Positions 23,371-34,400 of a stretch of DNA of 64,000 nt are shown here, piece by piece (the stretch's first letter is position 1; the number at the start of each line of letters is the position of its first letter). The notes below the pieces were generated by a model. That model was given only the letters and a program-made list of their open reading frames with translations, was not told where the DNA came from and ran no database searches. The translations under genes and the position numbers were made by a program. Where the stretch lies: the NCBI GenBank assembly GCA_024734555.1, contig JANPWX010000073.1:2441352-2505351 (forward strand). Reading direction: 5' to 3'. This DNA is from Trochalopteron elliotii. Lineage: Eukaryota; Chordata; Aves; Passeriformes; Leiothrichidae.

Positions 23371-25595
23371 TGGGTTCGGTGGATTCAAGATTTGATCCTA
23401 ATTGCACAAACACAAAGCCATTACAAGACTGCAGTCTGACAGAGAAGCTTTCTTTTTTTACAGGGTATATAATTTCTTTAATTAAAGTGTCTTATCTGCA
23501 TGCTAATAATTAGAAAAATATTGTCCACTTCTATTCTCGTTTCATTCTGATATCCTGGAGCGCTGGATATAAGCGGGAGGTGAGAATGTGCAAAGACGTG
23601 TGTGCACTGTGAGATCAACAATGCACAGCCATATCAAAAAGACAGGTCCTTGCCCATGAGGGGATTATAATCTAATTTATTATATGGATTGCAGCAGCAC
23701 ATTACAAAAAAAAAAACAAGTTCATTTTATAGGAAGGATCAGGAATGTAGCATCAAACCCTGATCAAGAAGGGAGGGGTCCGCACTGATTTTCACATAGT
23801 GTGGATCAGCAGCCTAAAACAGCTGAACTCATTGCAGGCTATATACACATTTTGTTTGCTCTCTAATTATTAATTTAGAAAGGACATTCAGTCAGGGAGG
23901 GGACTGGATGAGAAATGTCCCTGAGAGCTGTCCGGATAAAATGAGCAAGAATGGATTTGTGGTATGAGGGGGATAGAGTCCAGAAGGTTGTGTCCTGTAG
24001 CCAGGGTGGTGTGGGAGAGGGTAAGAGGGATGTAGGAGAGAAGAGGACAAGGCTGAATGCATCGACAGTGCCAAGGATGCAACCCATGATGGACCACAGG
24101 GTGGGAAAATGAGCAAAGAAGCCCCTTAAGAGAAGATCAATATGGAAGCAAAATGCAAAACTCAAGGAAGGAATACCACCACTGTTTTTTCCTCCTCCTG
24201 CATATTGCAGATAACAACTAAAAGCTCAAAATCTTTGTGTATTGATTAAACTTGTTATAAAACAACAGCAAGGATAAGTACAAATTATCAAACTCAACTT
24301 ACATTTGCAAGTTTTTAGTGGATAAACACCTTGGTCATCTTTCTTGGTTAAAAAAAAAAAGTATGCCACCATTGATCAATGCTAATGGCTTTCAATAAAG
24401 GCTAATTAAATTATGCTCTAAGATTGGACAGAGCATAAGCCAAGTCCCAAGCATGCCCTAAAGCCAGTCTGAAGGGAAAAGAGAAAGGGAACTTACCCGT
24501 ATGAAGCTACAGGGGATTATTTCACCTACTGCAATCTTTAATAAGACTATCAATCAGCCAGGAGGGATGTTTATCCCTGTCTCCCAACATATCATACAGA
24601 GACATTCATTCCCCAGACATGAGCAAATAATGAATTGTTCTTTGAACCAAAAGGAAGATGAGGCCCATCTAGTCACCACCTCAATCAAAATGGAAAGCAC
24701 CAAGCAAAAAAATATAACCCAAGGCAAGACAGGAGAGCAAAACAGATTAAATATATGTATAAATATTCATACATAATAAGAGATGGGATTGGAACAAAAG
24801 AATAAATCTTAACAGACCTAAAGGACAACAGAAGAAATGTCTTGGAGTTGCTAATGGGAGAGACAGGTAAATTGTTACTAGCATCTTAACTTCTGCTGAA
24901 CATCAGTGCAATGAGTAAAGCAAGGAGTGGGAGCCAAGACCCCAGAAATCAGAGCTGTCTCTTCTGCCTCACACTGCTTAAGCCACTGAGACATTAAAGA
25001 AGACCCTCAGCTTTCTTAAAAAAAAAAAACAAATGAAAAAGCATCTGTTCTTCATGGTTGCAGATAAAAACCTGGAAACACAAAGCAATCACACCCTAAA
25101 GGCAAATGAAATGAACTCAAACCTTGTTATTTCAAAATCCATTATTAGCTTAAACTCTGAGGACTGATCTCTGTGGGGACAGTCACAGTCTCTTGTTTTG
25201 TGAGTGATTAGGACTGAGAAAGAGGTGCTCAGAGCTGGGAACAGGAACACTTCCTTCTGCACAACACTTAGACCAGGTAAGGAGAAAAGGAGAAGAAAAG
25301 ATGGAGGTGAGAGACAGGAGAAAGAGACCTTTGTCTTGTTAAATACAGGTGACTGTGACACTTACAACATCCTTAATATTTGTTTTGGCTCTCTTGAGTC
25401 TCTTCTACACAGCAATCTACAATCCCCAAAGGGGGTAGTACTACCCAGAAGATCTGTAGTAGCTTGTACCTCTGTGTGTGTGTGTGTGTCAGTGACTTCA
25501 GATCACTCTTCAGAAGCTTCTATATGCATTATATTCACTTCCATGTCAATTCTACAATCACATGGGCAAAGATAATACCTTGACTTTGCTGATTG
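23371..25595. other. AT-rich non-coding stretch with possible regulatory blocks
   Basis: No genes or clear transposons are seen. Two AT-rich segments (about 23,455-23,715 and 24,300-24,430) contain clustered homeodomain and POU-type words (GCATGCTAATAATTAG; TTGATCAAT; CTAATTAAATTATGC), without simple-repeat structure. A short (TG)n lies at 25,473-25,489 and A-rich runs near 24,350 and 25,019-25,030. Whether the AT-rich blocks are conserved needs a multi-species alignment. Confidence 0.4.
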
Positions 25596-26785
25596 TGTCT
25601 CGGGTTTGGTTTCTCACCCAAGATTCAGGCTGTTAAAAGTCCTTGCTCCTCTAAAAGCCCTGAGCCGTGTCACGTGAAAAAAGCGGAGTCTTCAAGGCCT
25701 TGTTTTCAGGTTTCTCGTGTTGTTTATTATTTGATATCTCAGAATTCTCTCCACACCCAGCTGAGGTCTGGACAGCAGCTGGGACATGAGGCGACTGCCC
25801 ACCGATGGGGCATTGCTTTGCTCTTATACAGATAACTACATGTCCATTATTTACTATTTTGTACCAATGTCTAGTACCTATACTAGAATGTTGGTTTCTC
25901 CTTGGGGGCTGCTTACCGGCTAAGCAGTAAACCCCAGACCAACTGAAACAGTTTGTGTGGGTTCCTCAGATCAGCTGGCTGAGCGTGGATAAGGCTTGGA
26001 AATGAAGAGTGGGCTCTGCCGTGGGTTTGGAAGATGTTTATTCTGGTGCAGCTCCACATGCAAAAAGCACGGCCTGGCCTGTCCTTCTCCCTTTTGTACC
26101 CAAGGACGCAGCCTGAGGCAGCTGGAGAATTCGGGCCAATGGGTGAAAGGGGGTGGCTGGTCTGGGACAGGGGGACTTAACAGAACAATTGGAAGGTGGA
26201 TGTTTGAGCCCCTGGTCAAATGGGAGATGATCTCCCCTCGAGTCCAGCAGGGTGATTGACAAGGGGCTCTCCTCTGGGAGAAACCGTGTGAGTTTGGGAA
26301 TGGGTGAAGGGACTTTGGAAGGAACATACCAACACAAAATAAATAAAATACATATAAAACTTCAAAAGCCTCAATCATGCACTGCAACACTAGAAAGGTA
26401 ATTTCTACCTGAACCCAATCCCTTTTTACTACTTTGTGTCATCACCACCCCAGAAGATGGAGGACAAGGAAGAAGGAGAAGAACCTAGGGCAACACCCTA
26501 AATCCTCCATCTTGTCCCCCACTTACCTCTATGCTAAGAATCCTAAAACTACAAAATTTTTCACCCCTTGCTGTGCTAAGCTACTATTTTCACACCCTCG
26601 AGGTTTGTAATTCCTCTCTCAGTGTTGGAAGCCTCTCCCATGGACTAAAATCAAACTTGGTGCCTTTCCGGGCTGTGTGCCAAGGTCTCCAACCCCCCTG
26701 GACCAGCTTCACACCCCCCTGTCCAGGGTTCAAACTCTCTTTCTCGAGTCCCAGGTCATCCAAAGGGATGCCCTGGACTCCGACA
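25596..26785 (-). mobile_element. Solo LTR, 1,190 bp, passerine endogenous retrovirus family
   Basis: On the minus strand the element starts TGTCGGAGTCC (from 26,785) and ends CCCGAGACA (to 25,596), giving TG...CA ends. It is flanked by identical ATTG on both sides (25,592-25,595 and 26,786-26,789), a four-base target duplication. I recognise the sequence around 26,400-26,785 as a repeat widespread in songbird genomes. On the minus strand an AT-rich TATA-like region lies at about 26,341-26,358, and AATAAA signals lie at 26,037-26,042 and 25,723-25,728. The interval is more CpG- and GC-rich than its flanks. It is long for an LTR, but no internal viral gene sequence was seen. Open frames inside it (up to 139 codons) resemble no viral protein. 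A four-base duplication suggests class I, but family and class need a database match. Confidence 0.82.
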
Positions 26786-28249
26786 ATTGTGAAATTGTTG
26801 AAACTTTCATTTTAAGAGTGGCATATGAAGAAGCAAAGGATAATAATTTTAAGCAAAAACAGATTAAAAGTGATGCAGCTGTTGAGCTTCCTAGTGCAAG
26901 CTATCCTACTTCAAACTGCAAAGAACAGTGGCCATTAGTGGTGCATTATATATTACAATAGGAAAACGTGCTTGAGACTCAGACTGAGTTATTTTACTAT
27001 TCAGTTCATTTTTGTTACTGATCTTTACCTTTTAGTAGATCTAGGGCTAACACCTTCATGTATAAACGGTCAGATCGATGGTTCAAACCCTGAAGTGACA
27101 AGCAATTATTTAAATTGTCTTTACTCAAATGTTAATAAATCTTGTTTGTTCCCTTATCCTTATGAAATGTGGTATGCATGAGAGGTAATTAAAATGGCTG
27201 TCAGTGGAGGTGTGCACTTAGAAGGACTGCAGCTCTTGGTCCACACAAATTTAATATAGGGTCATTGAAGTAACAGAAAAGACAGTCACAACAATCTAAG
27301 GAAATCAGCAAGACAAGCTGTTGGGGAAAGTAATATATTTTCTTAGAATGGTTGATACAATTAAGAAAATGAAAAAGCTTTCAGGCACACAAACTCTTTG
27401 TATCGTCATCCATTCTCCTGCCCACAGTATCAGCCTGTCTAATGAAAGATGTTGCAACTCCTTACAAGCCTTGCTTCATTTACAGAGAGATGAACTTGTG
27501 ATCAGGTGAAAAAATGCGACAAGCAGGACTGGCCATGCGAGCAAAGCAGATCCTGAATTATTGAAAGGCAACCATGTGGCTGCCACCAGAGCAAACATGG
27601 ATGAACAATGACAGAGGAAGCCAGAGGAGCAGCAACTCTGGTCGTCTGCCTTTCAGCCCAGGTGCCTGTCTTTCATTTGTATCCGTGTCTGTTAGGGGCT
27701 TAATAAAAGAGACTGTTAATGCACACAGTCTGACATGCATTGCCTCTGTGGATGAGCTCACTCCCCCTTATTTCCTGCTGTCTGTCATCTGCAACTGGGG
27801 AAAACAAAATGGTGAATTGGTTAGTATTTGGCTTGTGTTCCTACCCACGTCTGGGTTAGACCTCAAGATGATGTAAACTGATGTAGACCCACTAAACACA
27901 GGTGAGTCTGCTGAGTTATGCCAGTGAAGGATCCAGCTTGTTTACCTATCAGCTGCTTATGTCTTACATGATGAATCAGTCCTGTACTGAAATTTAGCAA
28001 AAGACGTATTTATGTAAATTAGAGAGAGAGCGCATAGTCTCCAATGTTAGAAAGGATTGTTTTCTCCACAAAATATATCAGTTGAAAGACACACAGACAG
28101 GTATCATGTTTGTGTTGAATTATTGGGGCTTCCTGACATGAAAAACCACACAAGCTATTTTTTTTTTTTTACAACAAATGCAAACTTGTTATTAAAACGG
28201 AATTTTCAGTTGGCGGCAAAGCTCTTTTTTCAGCTTCTGCTGGAAAGCA
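26786..28249. other. Non-coding stretch, nothing firmly recognised
   Basis: Unique, mostly AT-rich DNA. The segment at about 27,900-28,030 contains a forkhead word TGTTTAC (27,939-27,945) five bases from an E-box CAGCTG (27,950-27,955) and resembles enhancer DNA. A GGTTCAAACCC at about 27,080 resembles a Pol III B box, but no tRNA can be folded around it. No gene is seen. Confidence 0.4.
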
Positions 28250-28375
28250 TTCAGTTTGGAGAAGGTCTTGGATTCACAAAAGCTTTTCTGCTGTGGGTTT
28301 TCCCCCTTCAAACATGTCAGTTCATCTAATAAAAGAGACTTTCCCACCCAGACACCTCACCTCACTTACACCTTG
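28250..28375 (+). mobile_element. Ancient amniote interspersed repeat fragment
   Basis: The order of words 'GGAGAAGGTCTTGGATTCAC', 'AAAAGCTTTTCTGCTG', 'CATGTCAGTTCATC', 'TAATAAAAGAGAC' and 'TCCCACCCAGACACCTCACC' follows a repeat 3' end that I remember from turtle, crocodile and bird DNA, which has AAAGCTTGTCT, then GGTCCAATAAAAGATAT, then CTCACCCAC. The copy is diverged and short. I cannot name the family with certainty. Confidence 0.42.
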
Positions 28376-30774
28376 AAACATTCATGCCACTTCTGTAACA
28401 GCTTATATCAGCTATTCACTAATGGTGGTTTATTAGCAGCAGGTGGGGTCTAATATTCACCATCTTCAGGTATGTGAGAATCACATGTGTGTGTTGGAAA
28501 TGCCTGACAACATGCAAGTTTATGTTCCTCCCCAAAAGGGAAACTATGAATCAGTCACAATACACAGCTGCAACATAATAATAACTGTTGTCCTTTCATT
28601 TTTGTGACAACTGGAACAGGGACAGTGAACAGCAGGACAATGGAGTTGTGTCAACATGCAGAAGGATTTCAGAGTGCCTACAGATATGAGTCATCCTGGT
28701 CGGTTATGGAACACTAAACCTTTGGCATTACAAGACTTTCTCAGTGGTTTGATTCTATTTATTTTTGTCTTAATTGCTTCACCCCATCATTTCAGATGGT
28801 GTGAAACGAATGCATTCAATGCTCACAGAAAAAAAAGGGGCTCTCTCAGGACCATGGAGAATGGTCAGATTTCCTCAGCCTTCTCATTTCCCTGCCACAC
28901 ATACACACAAACATGCACTTAAACATAAAATCTTCTACTTGTGTTACAGATGAGAAAAATGTTGTCAAGATACAGCAGGAGAAAAGCCTTTGGAATTTGT
29001 TATGGATATGTTCATCAACACAAGCATCTTCTCTGATTAAGGCTTTCCAGTGCATTTAGAGTTTGACCTCTTCTATATATTCATTCATACATTGCTTACT
29101 CTGTAGTGCCTCTTTCTTTACTATTAGGCACTTTTCCACTATTGTCTTTAACAGAACATTTTGTTTCTCCTCATAATTAAAAAAACACTCATCTCCCTTC
29201 CCTGGCCTTTTGGGCCTTGAATGAGAAAGTGTCGCCCTACTTCTTTTCCCCATCGTTACTTCTTTTTCCCATTGCATTTAGAGCCGTCATCTCTAAATGC
29301 AGTTTAAGATCACTGATTCTGTATTTGGCAACAATCTGGCAGAATTTGGCATGCTGCACAGGGGTGAGGTCACTCAGTAAAGCAAAGAATCCATGGGGAT
29401 CTGTGGCTGTCTTGTTTGTTATTAATCTGTTCCTCCCAGGAACTCTTTCGCTGTTTTAGCTTTTAATCTAACAAATATTTTGAGTACCATTCCTTTTCTG
29501 GGCAAATGATTTTATCCATTGCCCTTATTATTTGTGCTACAGCCTCAGAAGGACTTGTAGGGCTGGTGAGTGGGTCTGTGCTTTCATTTGCAAGCTGTGT
29601 TTCTTGCCTGTTAGAGAGAGCACATCCAGCTCTTTGTGGGCTTGATGGTGGTGAGAAACATTTGCAATATATGTCCTTTTGCACTGGGGTGTCCTTTCCC
29701 CTGTCTTGATAACACACAGACTCACCCTCCCATACATTCACCTCCTGCACTGCTCATCTGTCATACCCAGCTAATAAACTCGAGGCACCTCCTGCCCTGA
29801 TCATGGCCTTGCATATTTAAGTCATTAGAGCCAGGCACTTGGAGCACACTGGGGCTGTGGTGAAAGCTGATTACACAAGAAATGCAGCAATCATTCTGCA
29901 GCCAAGGCTGTCTAGATCCCCATCCCGCTTTTATTTGAGTCCCTGCCACGGGAAGTATTGAACTGGACTAATGCACAGCAGAAAGTAAATGCTTATTGAA
30001 GAACTGCTCAAGTTTTATCTAGCCACATATTAAATGATCTTGAATTTGGGGCAGAGATGGGCAAGGCAAGACACAAAGCAGCAAATGATGTGCCTGACAG
30101 GGCTTTGGAGTCGAGCTGCAACAGTCGAGTCTCCGTATTATGTTTGCATGTTGTGGGGGGAGAGGGGGGTGCACGAAGGGTGGGGCAGACAGGCAAGGGG
30201 AATATATCTGTATGAGCTAATCTGTTTCTCTGCTTTGCTCCTCCCCTCCCCATCTCCCTTTTCCTGCCTCTATCTCCTGGGAGATGACTCACACCTGCTC
30301 TGCCCTGCTACTACCATTTCCCATCAGAGGCACACAGTCACTCTGAAGTCGCCCAAGCTGTTCTGTGTTAGATCCTTGCATTGCTTACATCTGCTCTTTG
30401 GTGTTCAGCACTCAAACACTGTGATGGGCAGCATGCCTGTAACTCAGCACAGACTCATGAAATGCAGCCACCTGCCTGTGACACACTGATGTCTTGATGG
30501 CATCCTGGGCTTCTGAGTGTTCCATCCTAGTGGGAGCCCCATTTCAGAGCTGGTTGATAAATCTTCTCTTTATCAGAGAAATGGTCTTTATAAGGACCCA
30601 GGCAAGGCATTTATCAGTTGACACCAGGTCCTCAGGTAGACAAATGACTTTTCAGTTCTAAAGGTCTGAGTCATTTCATCTGCATCTGGCCTTATTCCAC
30701 CCACACCTCCCACCTTGGCTAAAACAGACTCTTTGGCCTGCATATAAACAACCGCAGTGGTGTCCTCTAATGCT
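28376..30774. other. Non-coding stretch, nothing recognised
   Basis: No gene is seen; frames up to 151 codons (30,034-30,489) resemble nothing known. Part of the interval (29.8-30.15 kb) has a non-repetitive, AT-balanced character compatible with regulatory DNA, and a G-rich, quadruplex-prone run lies at 30,155-30,185. Confidence 0.4.
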
Positions 30775-30985
30775 TTCTATGCAGGATCCCAAAGTACTTT
30801 CAAAACATTAATGGATGAAGAGTCAGGACCTCACCACAATGTGGCTAACCATTATTTTAATTTATGCTTTAGGAAACTAAAGGCATAAAGATAATCAGCA
30901 CCTTCCCCAAGGCTACATAACAAGTAGAGAGAGAATATTGGAAACGAATGGGGCAACATGGTCCAGAACTGTATTTGAGAGTCAA
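30775..30985 (-). mobile_element. Ancient MIR/L2-like repeat relic
   Basis: The plus strand carries, in order, blocks like AAAGTACTTTCAAAACATTAA, CATTATTTTAATTTATGCTT, GGAAACTAAAGGCATAAAGA and CACCTTCCCCAAGGCTACATAACAAGTAG. These are a decayed version of the reverse complement of the MIR/L2-type element (GGAAACTGAGGCACAGAGA, then TTGCCCAAGGTCACACAGCAAG). Such copies predate the bird-mammal split. No function is implied. Confidence 0.5.
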
Positions 30986-32464
30986 AACAATTCTCCAGTT
31001 CAGTGAAAAGGATAAGCAAGCATGTTGCACCAGTTAGTTTTGCAAAGTTTTGCATCTCTAAGTCTCTCTGTGAGTTTCAGTTTCAAGTGAGCCTGTACAC
31101 TTTAGGGACATTCAGTAATAATAATTGAACTTGACCACCTTTGTGGCTCAAAACAAGGCAACAGACTGAGCAAAAGCTCACTAAATCTCAGAGGCTTCTG
31201 GGTTCTGATGCCCACTGAAATATCCCATGGGAAAAACTGCACATTATTTTGAAAGTAATCAAGAAGGTATTATTCACACTTATTATCCTGCAATTTATTT
31301 TCCTTCTTTGTCAGATACACATAAAATACCAATCATTATAGTATCCAGAACTGCTTACAGGTGTTATCAAAGACAGGAAAGATGGTTTGATTTGAGCTGT
31401 CAGCAGCAAATTCTCTATGTGCATAGATACTGCACGTATCCAGCACACACTTCTACAGCAGACAGCTGGAATTATCTTAAGAATATGACAAATGAAGGCG
31501 TAGTGATTTTCCCTAACTAGGAAGATGTTTTCCTTCAGATTTGATCCCTGTACTATGCTCTGACAGTTGCCAGCTTAAGGTTGATCTCCAGGAGAAGCCA
31601 GATCTAAGGTGTGAACCTTTTTTAGTGACAGCTAAAGTTCCTGGAAGAGGCTTCCTGGGAGCATGAACATGAGTGTCCCCTTCAACCAGAGCTGTTGCTC
31701 TTTTAGGGAAACTGGTGGCCAAGCCAGCTGCCCAACGCAGCACATATAATCTAATTTTTGGAAGTACTAAGAAACGTTACTGACACAGACACAGAGTTAC
31801 AAGCAATCAAGAGAAAGAGGAATTTCCTTTCTCCTCAATACAAGAAAGGCAGCCAATCTTTTACAATTAAAATAATCATGAGCATATGTCTGACTTCTTG
31901 CACAAGGCAGTAAAATTACATCCACAGTTATATTTCACTCTCATTTTCTTTGGAAAATATAATCCTGAAATAGAGCCTTGCCCTTTCCCAGTGATAATTT
32001 TTCTGTTCTGTTACAGGAGAACAACAGTTCAACACAGGTTTCCAAGAGGGCTTTTACATCCCTATAAAGGAAAGGATGCATACTTTTCTTTCTAAAGATT
32101 TTTATCTCTGTTTGGTTCAGACATTCATTCTCCCGGATGTCACTGGAAGTCCCAGTAAAAGGCCTCTTTTATATAATACTCCAGAGTTTTTCTTCAAATT
32201 GACAGGCCCTCTCTGACGCCCTGAATTTATACTCTGCCTTCTTCTCTGCCTCTCCTGAGTGTCTGCCTTCTTTCTATCACTTTGTTCAAGCTATCATGTA
32301 CCTACTTCCTCAGATTTCTACCTCCTAAAATGCTGCTTTGATTCATCTGTTTCTGCTTCAGCTTTCACTCTGGCATTGATCAGCAGAGGCATTTGGGAAC
32401 TACAAAATCTGCCGCATCCCTCCAGCTTAATACTGAGCACATTTAGTGGGTGCATCTTACAGCC
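30986..32464. other. Non-coding stretch, nothing recognised
   Basis: Unique AT-rich DNA with only short frames (up to 97 codons). No repeat family was recognised and no splice or promoter context is persuasive. Confidence 0.45.
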
Positions 32465-32653
32465 TGTCCTGGTTTTGCCTTGCATAGAGTTAATTTTCTT
32501 CCTAGTAGCTGGTACAGTGCTGTGATTTGGATTAGGTATGAGAATAATGTTAATAACACAAGGATGTTTCAGTTGTTGCTAAGCAGTGCTTACCTTAAGT
32601 CCAGGACTTTTCAGTTTCCCATGCTCTGCCAGTGAGCAGGTGGACAAGAATCT

Positions 32654-33955
32654 TAAGTGTGATCACAAATCAGGTGCAGGAAAACCAAAGGATCATCCCC
32701 AGCCAGCAGGGGCTTAGAAGGCAGGTACTGCTTGACCAACCTGATCTCTTTTCATGGTCAGGTGACCCACCTGCCTGATGAGTGAAAGGCTGTGGGTGAT
32801 GTGTACCTGGATTTCAGCAAAGCCTATGACACCATCTCCCACAACAGCACTCTCCTGGAAAAGCTGGCACCCATGACTTGGACAGGTGCACTCTTCACTG
32901 AATTAAAAACTGGTTGGATGGCCAGGCCCAGAGGGTAGTGGGAAATGGTGCTGCATCCAGTTGGCCATCTGGTCACTAGTGGTGTTCCCCAGGGATGGGG
33001 AGTCCTATTGGGCCGAGTTCTATTCGGTATCTTTATGGATGCTCTAGATGAAGGGATAGAGTCTACTCCTAGTAAATTCAGGGACAACACCAACACCAAG
33101 TTGGGTGTGAGTGTTGATCTGATATCTGCTGATCTGGAGGGTAGGAAGGCTCTGCAGAGGGATCTGGACAGGCTGGATGGATGGGACATGACCAATATTA
33201 TGAGGTTCAACAAGATCAAGTGTTGGGTCCTGCATTTTGGCCTCAACAACCCCATGGAGCACTTTGGGCTTGGGGCAGAGGGGCTGGAAAACTGATGGGT
33301 GGAAAAGGATCTGGTGGTGCTGGTCAGCAGCTGCTGAATGTGATCCAGCAGTGTGCCCAAGTGGCCAAGAAAGCCAATGGCATCCTGGCCTGTGTCAGCA
33401 ATGGTCTGGCCAGCAGGAGCAGGGCAGGGATTGTCCCCCTGTACTTGGCACTGGTGAGGCCACACCTTGAATCCTGTGTCCAGTTCTGGGACCCTCACTG
33501 CAAGAAGGTGCTGGAGCATGTTCAGGGAAGGGCAACAGAGCTGGTGAAGGGTCTGGAGTGCATTTCCTACAAGGAGTAATTGAAGGAACTGCTGATGTTT
33601 AGCCTAAAGAGGAGGCTCGGGCGGACCTTATCACACTCTACAACTCCCTGAAAGGAGGCTGTAGCCAGGTGGGGGTTGGCCTCTTCTCCCAGGCAACCAG
33701 TGACAGGATGAGAGAACACAGGCTGGGCCAGGGAAGGTTTAGGTTGGACATTAGAAACAATTTCTTCACAGAAAGGGTTGGAATGGGCTGCCCTGGGTGG
33801 TAGAGTCACTGTCCCTAGAGGTGTGTAAGAAGAGACTGGATGTGGCTCTCAGTGCCAGGGTCTGGCTGACATGGTGGTGTTTGGTCATAGGTTGGACTGA
33901 ATGATTTCAGATGTCATTTCCAACCTAACTGATTCTGTGATTCTGTGATTCCATG
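32654..33955 (+). mobile_element. CR1 LINE, 5'-truncated, inserted in the ERVL-like LTR
   Basis: About 1.3 kb of a CR1 retrotransposon. It starts inside the reverse-transcriptase gene and runs to its 3' tail, which ends in three octamers ATTCTGTG, ATTCTGTG, ATTCCATG (33,932-33,955). The protein order is that of CR1 ORF2: fingers/palm, the GVPQG motif, the DD-bearing segment, then '[15 protein letters not shown]', '[12 protein letters not shown]' and 'FRLDIRNNF'-type segments. Frameshifts and deletions break the reading frame several times. CR1 tails copy without a defined target duplication. The good match to the consensus suggests a moderately old insertion, younger than its host LTR. Confidence 0.95.
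32945..33579 (+). pseudogene. CR1 ORF2 reverse transcriptase, frameshifted fragment
   Basis: Two overlapping frames carry the palm and thumb of the CR1 reverse transcriptase: 32,945-33,295 (contains TSGVPQG and the region before the thumb) and 33,181-33,579 (contains [15 protein letters not shown] and [12 protein letters not shown]). They are in different frames, so at least one frameshift lies between about 33,240 and 33,345. The catalytic F-A-D-D of the family reads F-R-D-N here (codons at 33,077-33,088) and is followed by a six-base insertion, so the second catalytic aspartate is lost. There is no endonuclease domain and no start region. The fragment is inactive. Confidence 0.92.
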
Positions 33956-34021
33956 CTTCTGGAGTCTGTGAGGGAGCATTGCTGGGACAAATGATCCAAA
34001 CTGGCCAAAGGGGTATATTCC

Positions 34022-34083
34022 ATACAACATCATGCTCAGAATATAAACTGGGATACAACATCATGCTCAGAATATAAACTGGG
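34022..34083 (+). repeat. 31-bp perfect tandem duplication covering the LTR TATA region
   Basis: Two identical 31-base units (34,022-34,052 and 34,053-34,083) each start ATACAACATC and end AATATAAACTGGG. The family consensus, as I remember it, has this segment once. The unit contains the LTR's TATA box, so this copy has two TATA boxes 31 bases apart. The two units are identical, so the duplication is younger than most of the substitutions in the element. Confidence 0.95.
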
Positions 34084-34400
34084 GGGAGTTGGCCAGGAGG
34101 GACTGATGGCTGGTCGGGGATAGCCTGAGCATTGGTCAGCAGGTGGTGAGCAACTGCATTGTGCTTCACTTGTTTCTTTTGGGCTTTATTCCCACCCCCT
34201 CAGTCTCCTTTTCATTACTATTATTATTATCATCAGTAGTAGTTTCATATATTACTTTGTTTCAATTATTAAAATGTTCTTATCTCAGCCCATAAGTTTT
34301 GCTTTTTTCTGATTCTTGTCCCCATCCCACTGCAGGGGACTGGGTAGTGAGCGAGTGGCTGCATGATACACAGCTCCATTTACTCTGCAGCTTCAAAACA

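Larger units (their letters stand above)
32465..34400 (+). mobile_element. ERVL-like avian solo LTR, interrupted by a CR1 element
   Basis: The left part (32,465 to about 32,653) starts TGTCCTGG and follows a very common bird LTR ('GAGTTAATTTTCTTCCTAGT', 'TAGCTGGTACAGTGCTGTG'). The right part (about 33,958-34,400) resumes the same LTR with CCAAACTGGCCAAAGG, the TATA region AATATAAACTGG, the 'GGTGAGCAACTGCATTGTGC' block, an ATT-rich run and the poly(A) signal ATTAAA (34,268-34,273), and ends CAAAACA. The CR1 at about 32,654-33,955 separates the halves. Flanks CAGCC (32,460-32,464) and CAGTC (34,401-34,405) form a 5-base target duplication with one transition, as expected for ERVL. No viral coding sequence is present. 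The original LTR was about 600 bp. Confidence 0.88.

Noticed and set aside
25596..26785. Open frames of 87-139 codons inside the long LTR as possible viral genes
   Set aside because: They resemble no gag, pol, env or accessory protein and lie across LTR signal regions on both strands.
27030..27110. Possible tRNA suggested by a GGTTCAAACCC B-box-like word
   Set aside because: No matching A box at the right distance, and acceptor and T stems do not pair.
30034..30489. Open frame of 151 codons
   Set aside because: Composition is that of translated random DNA (Cys/His/Leu-rich), with an overlapping minus-strand frame and no family match.
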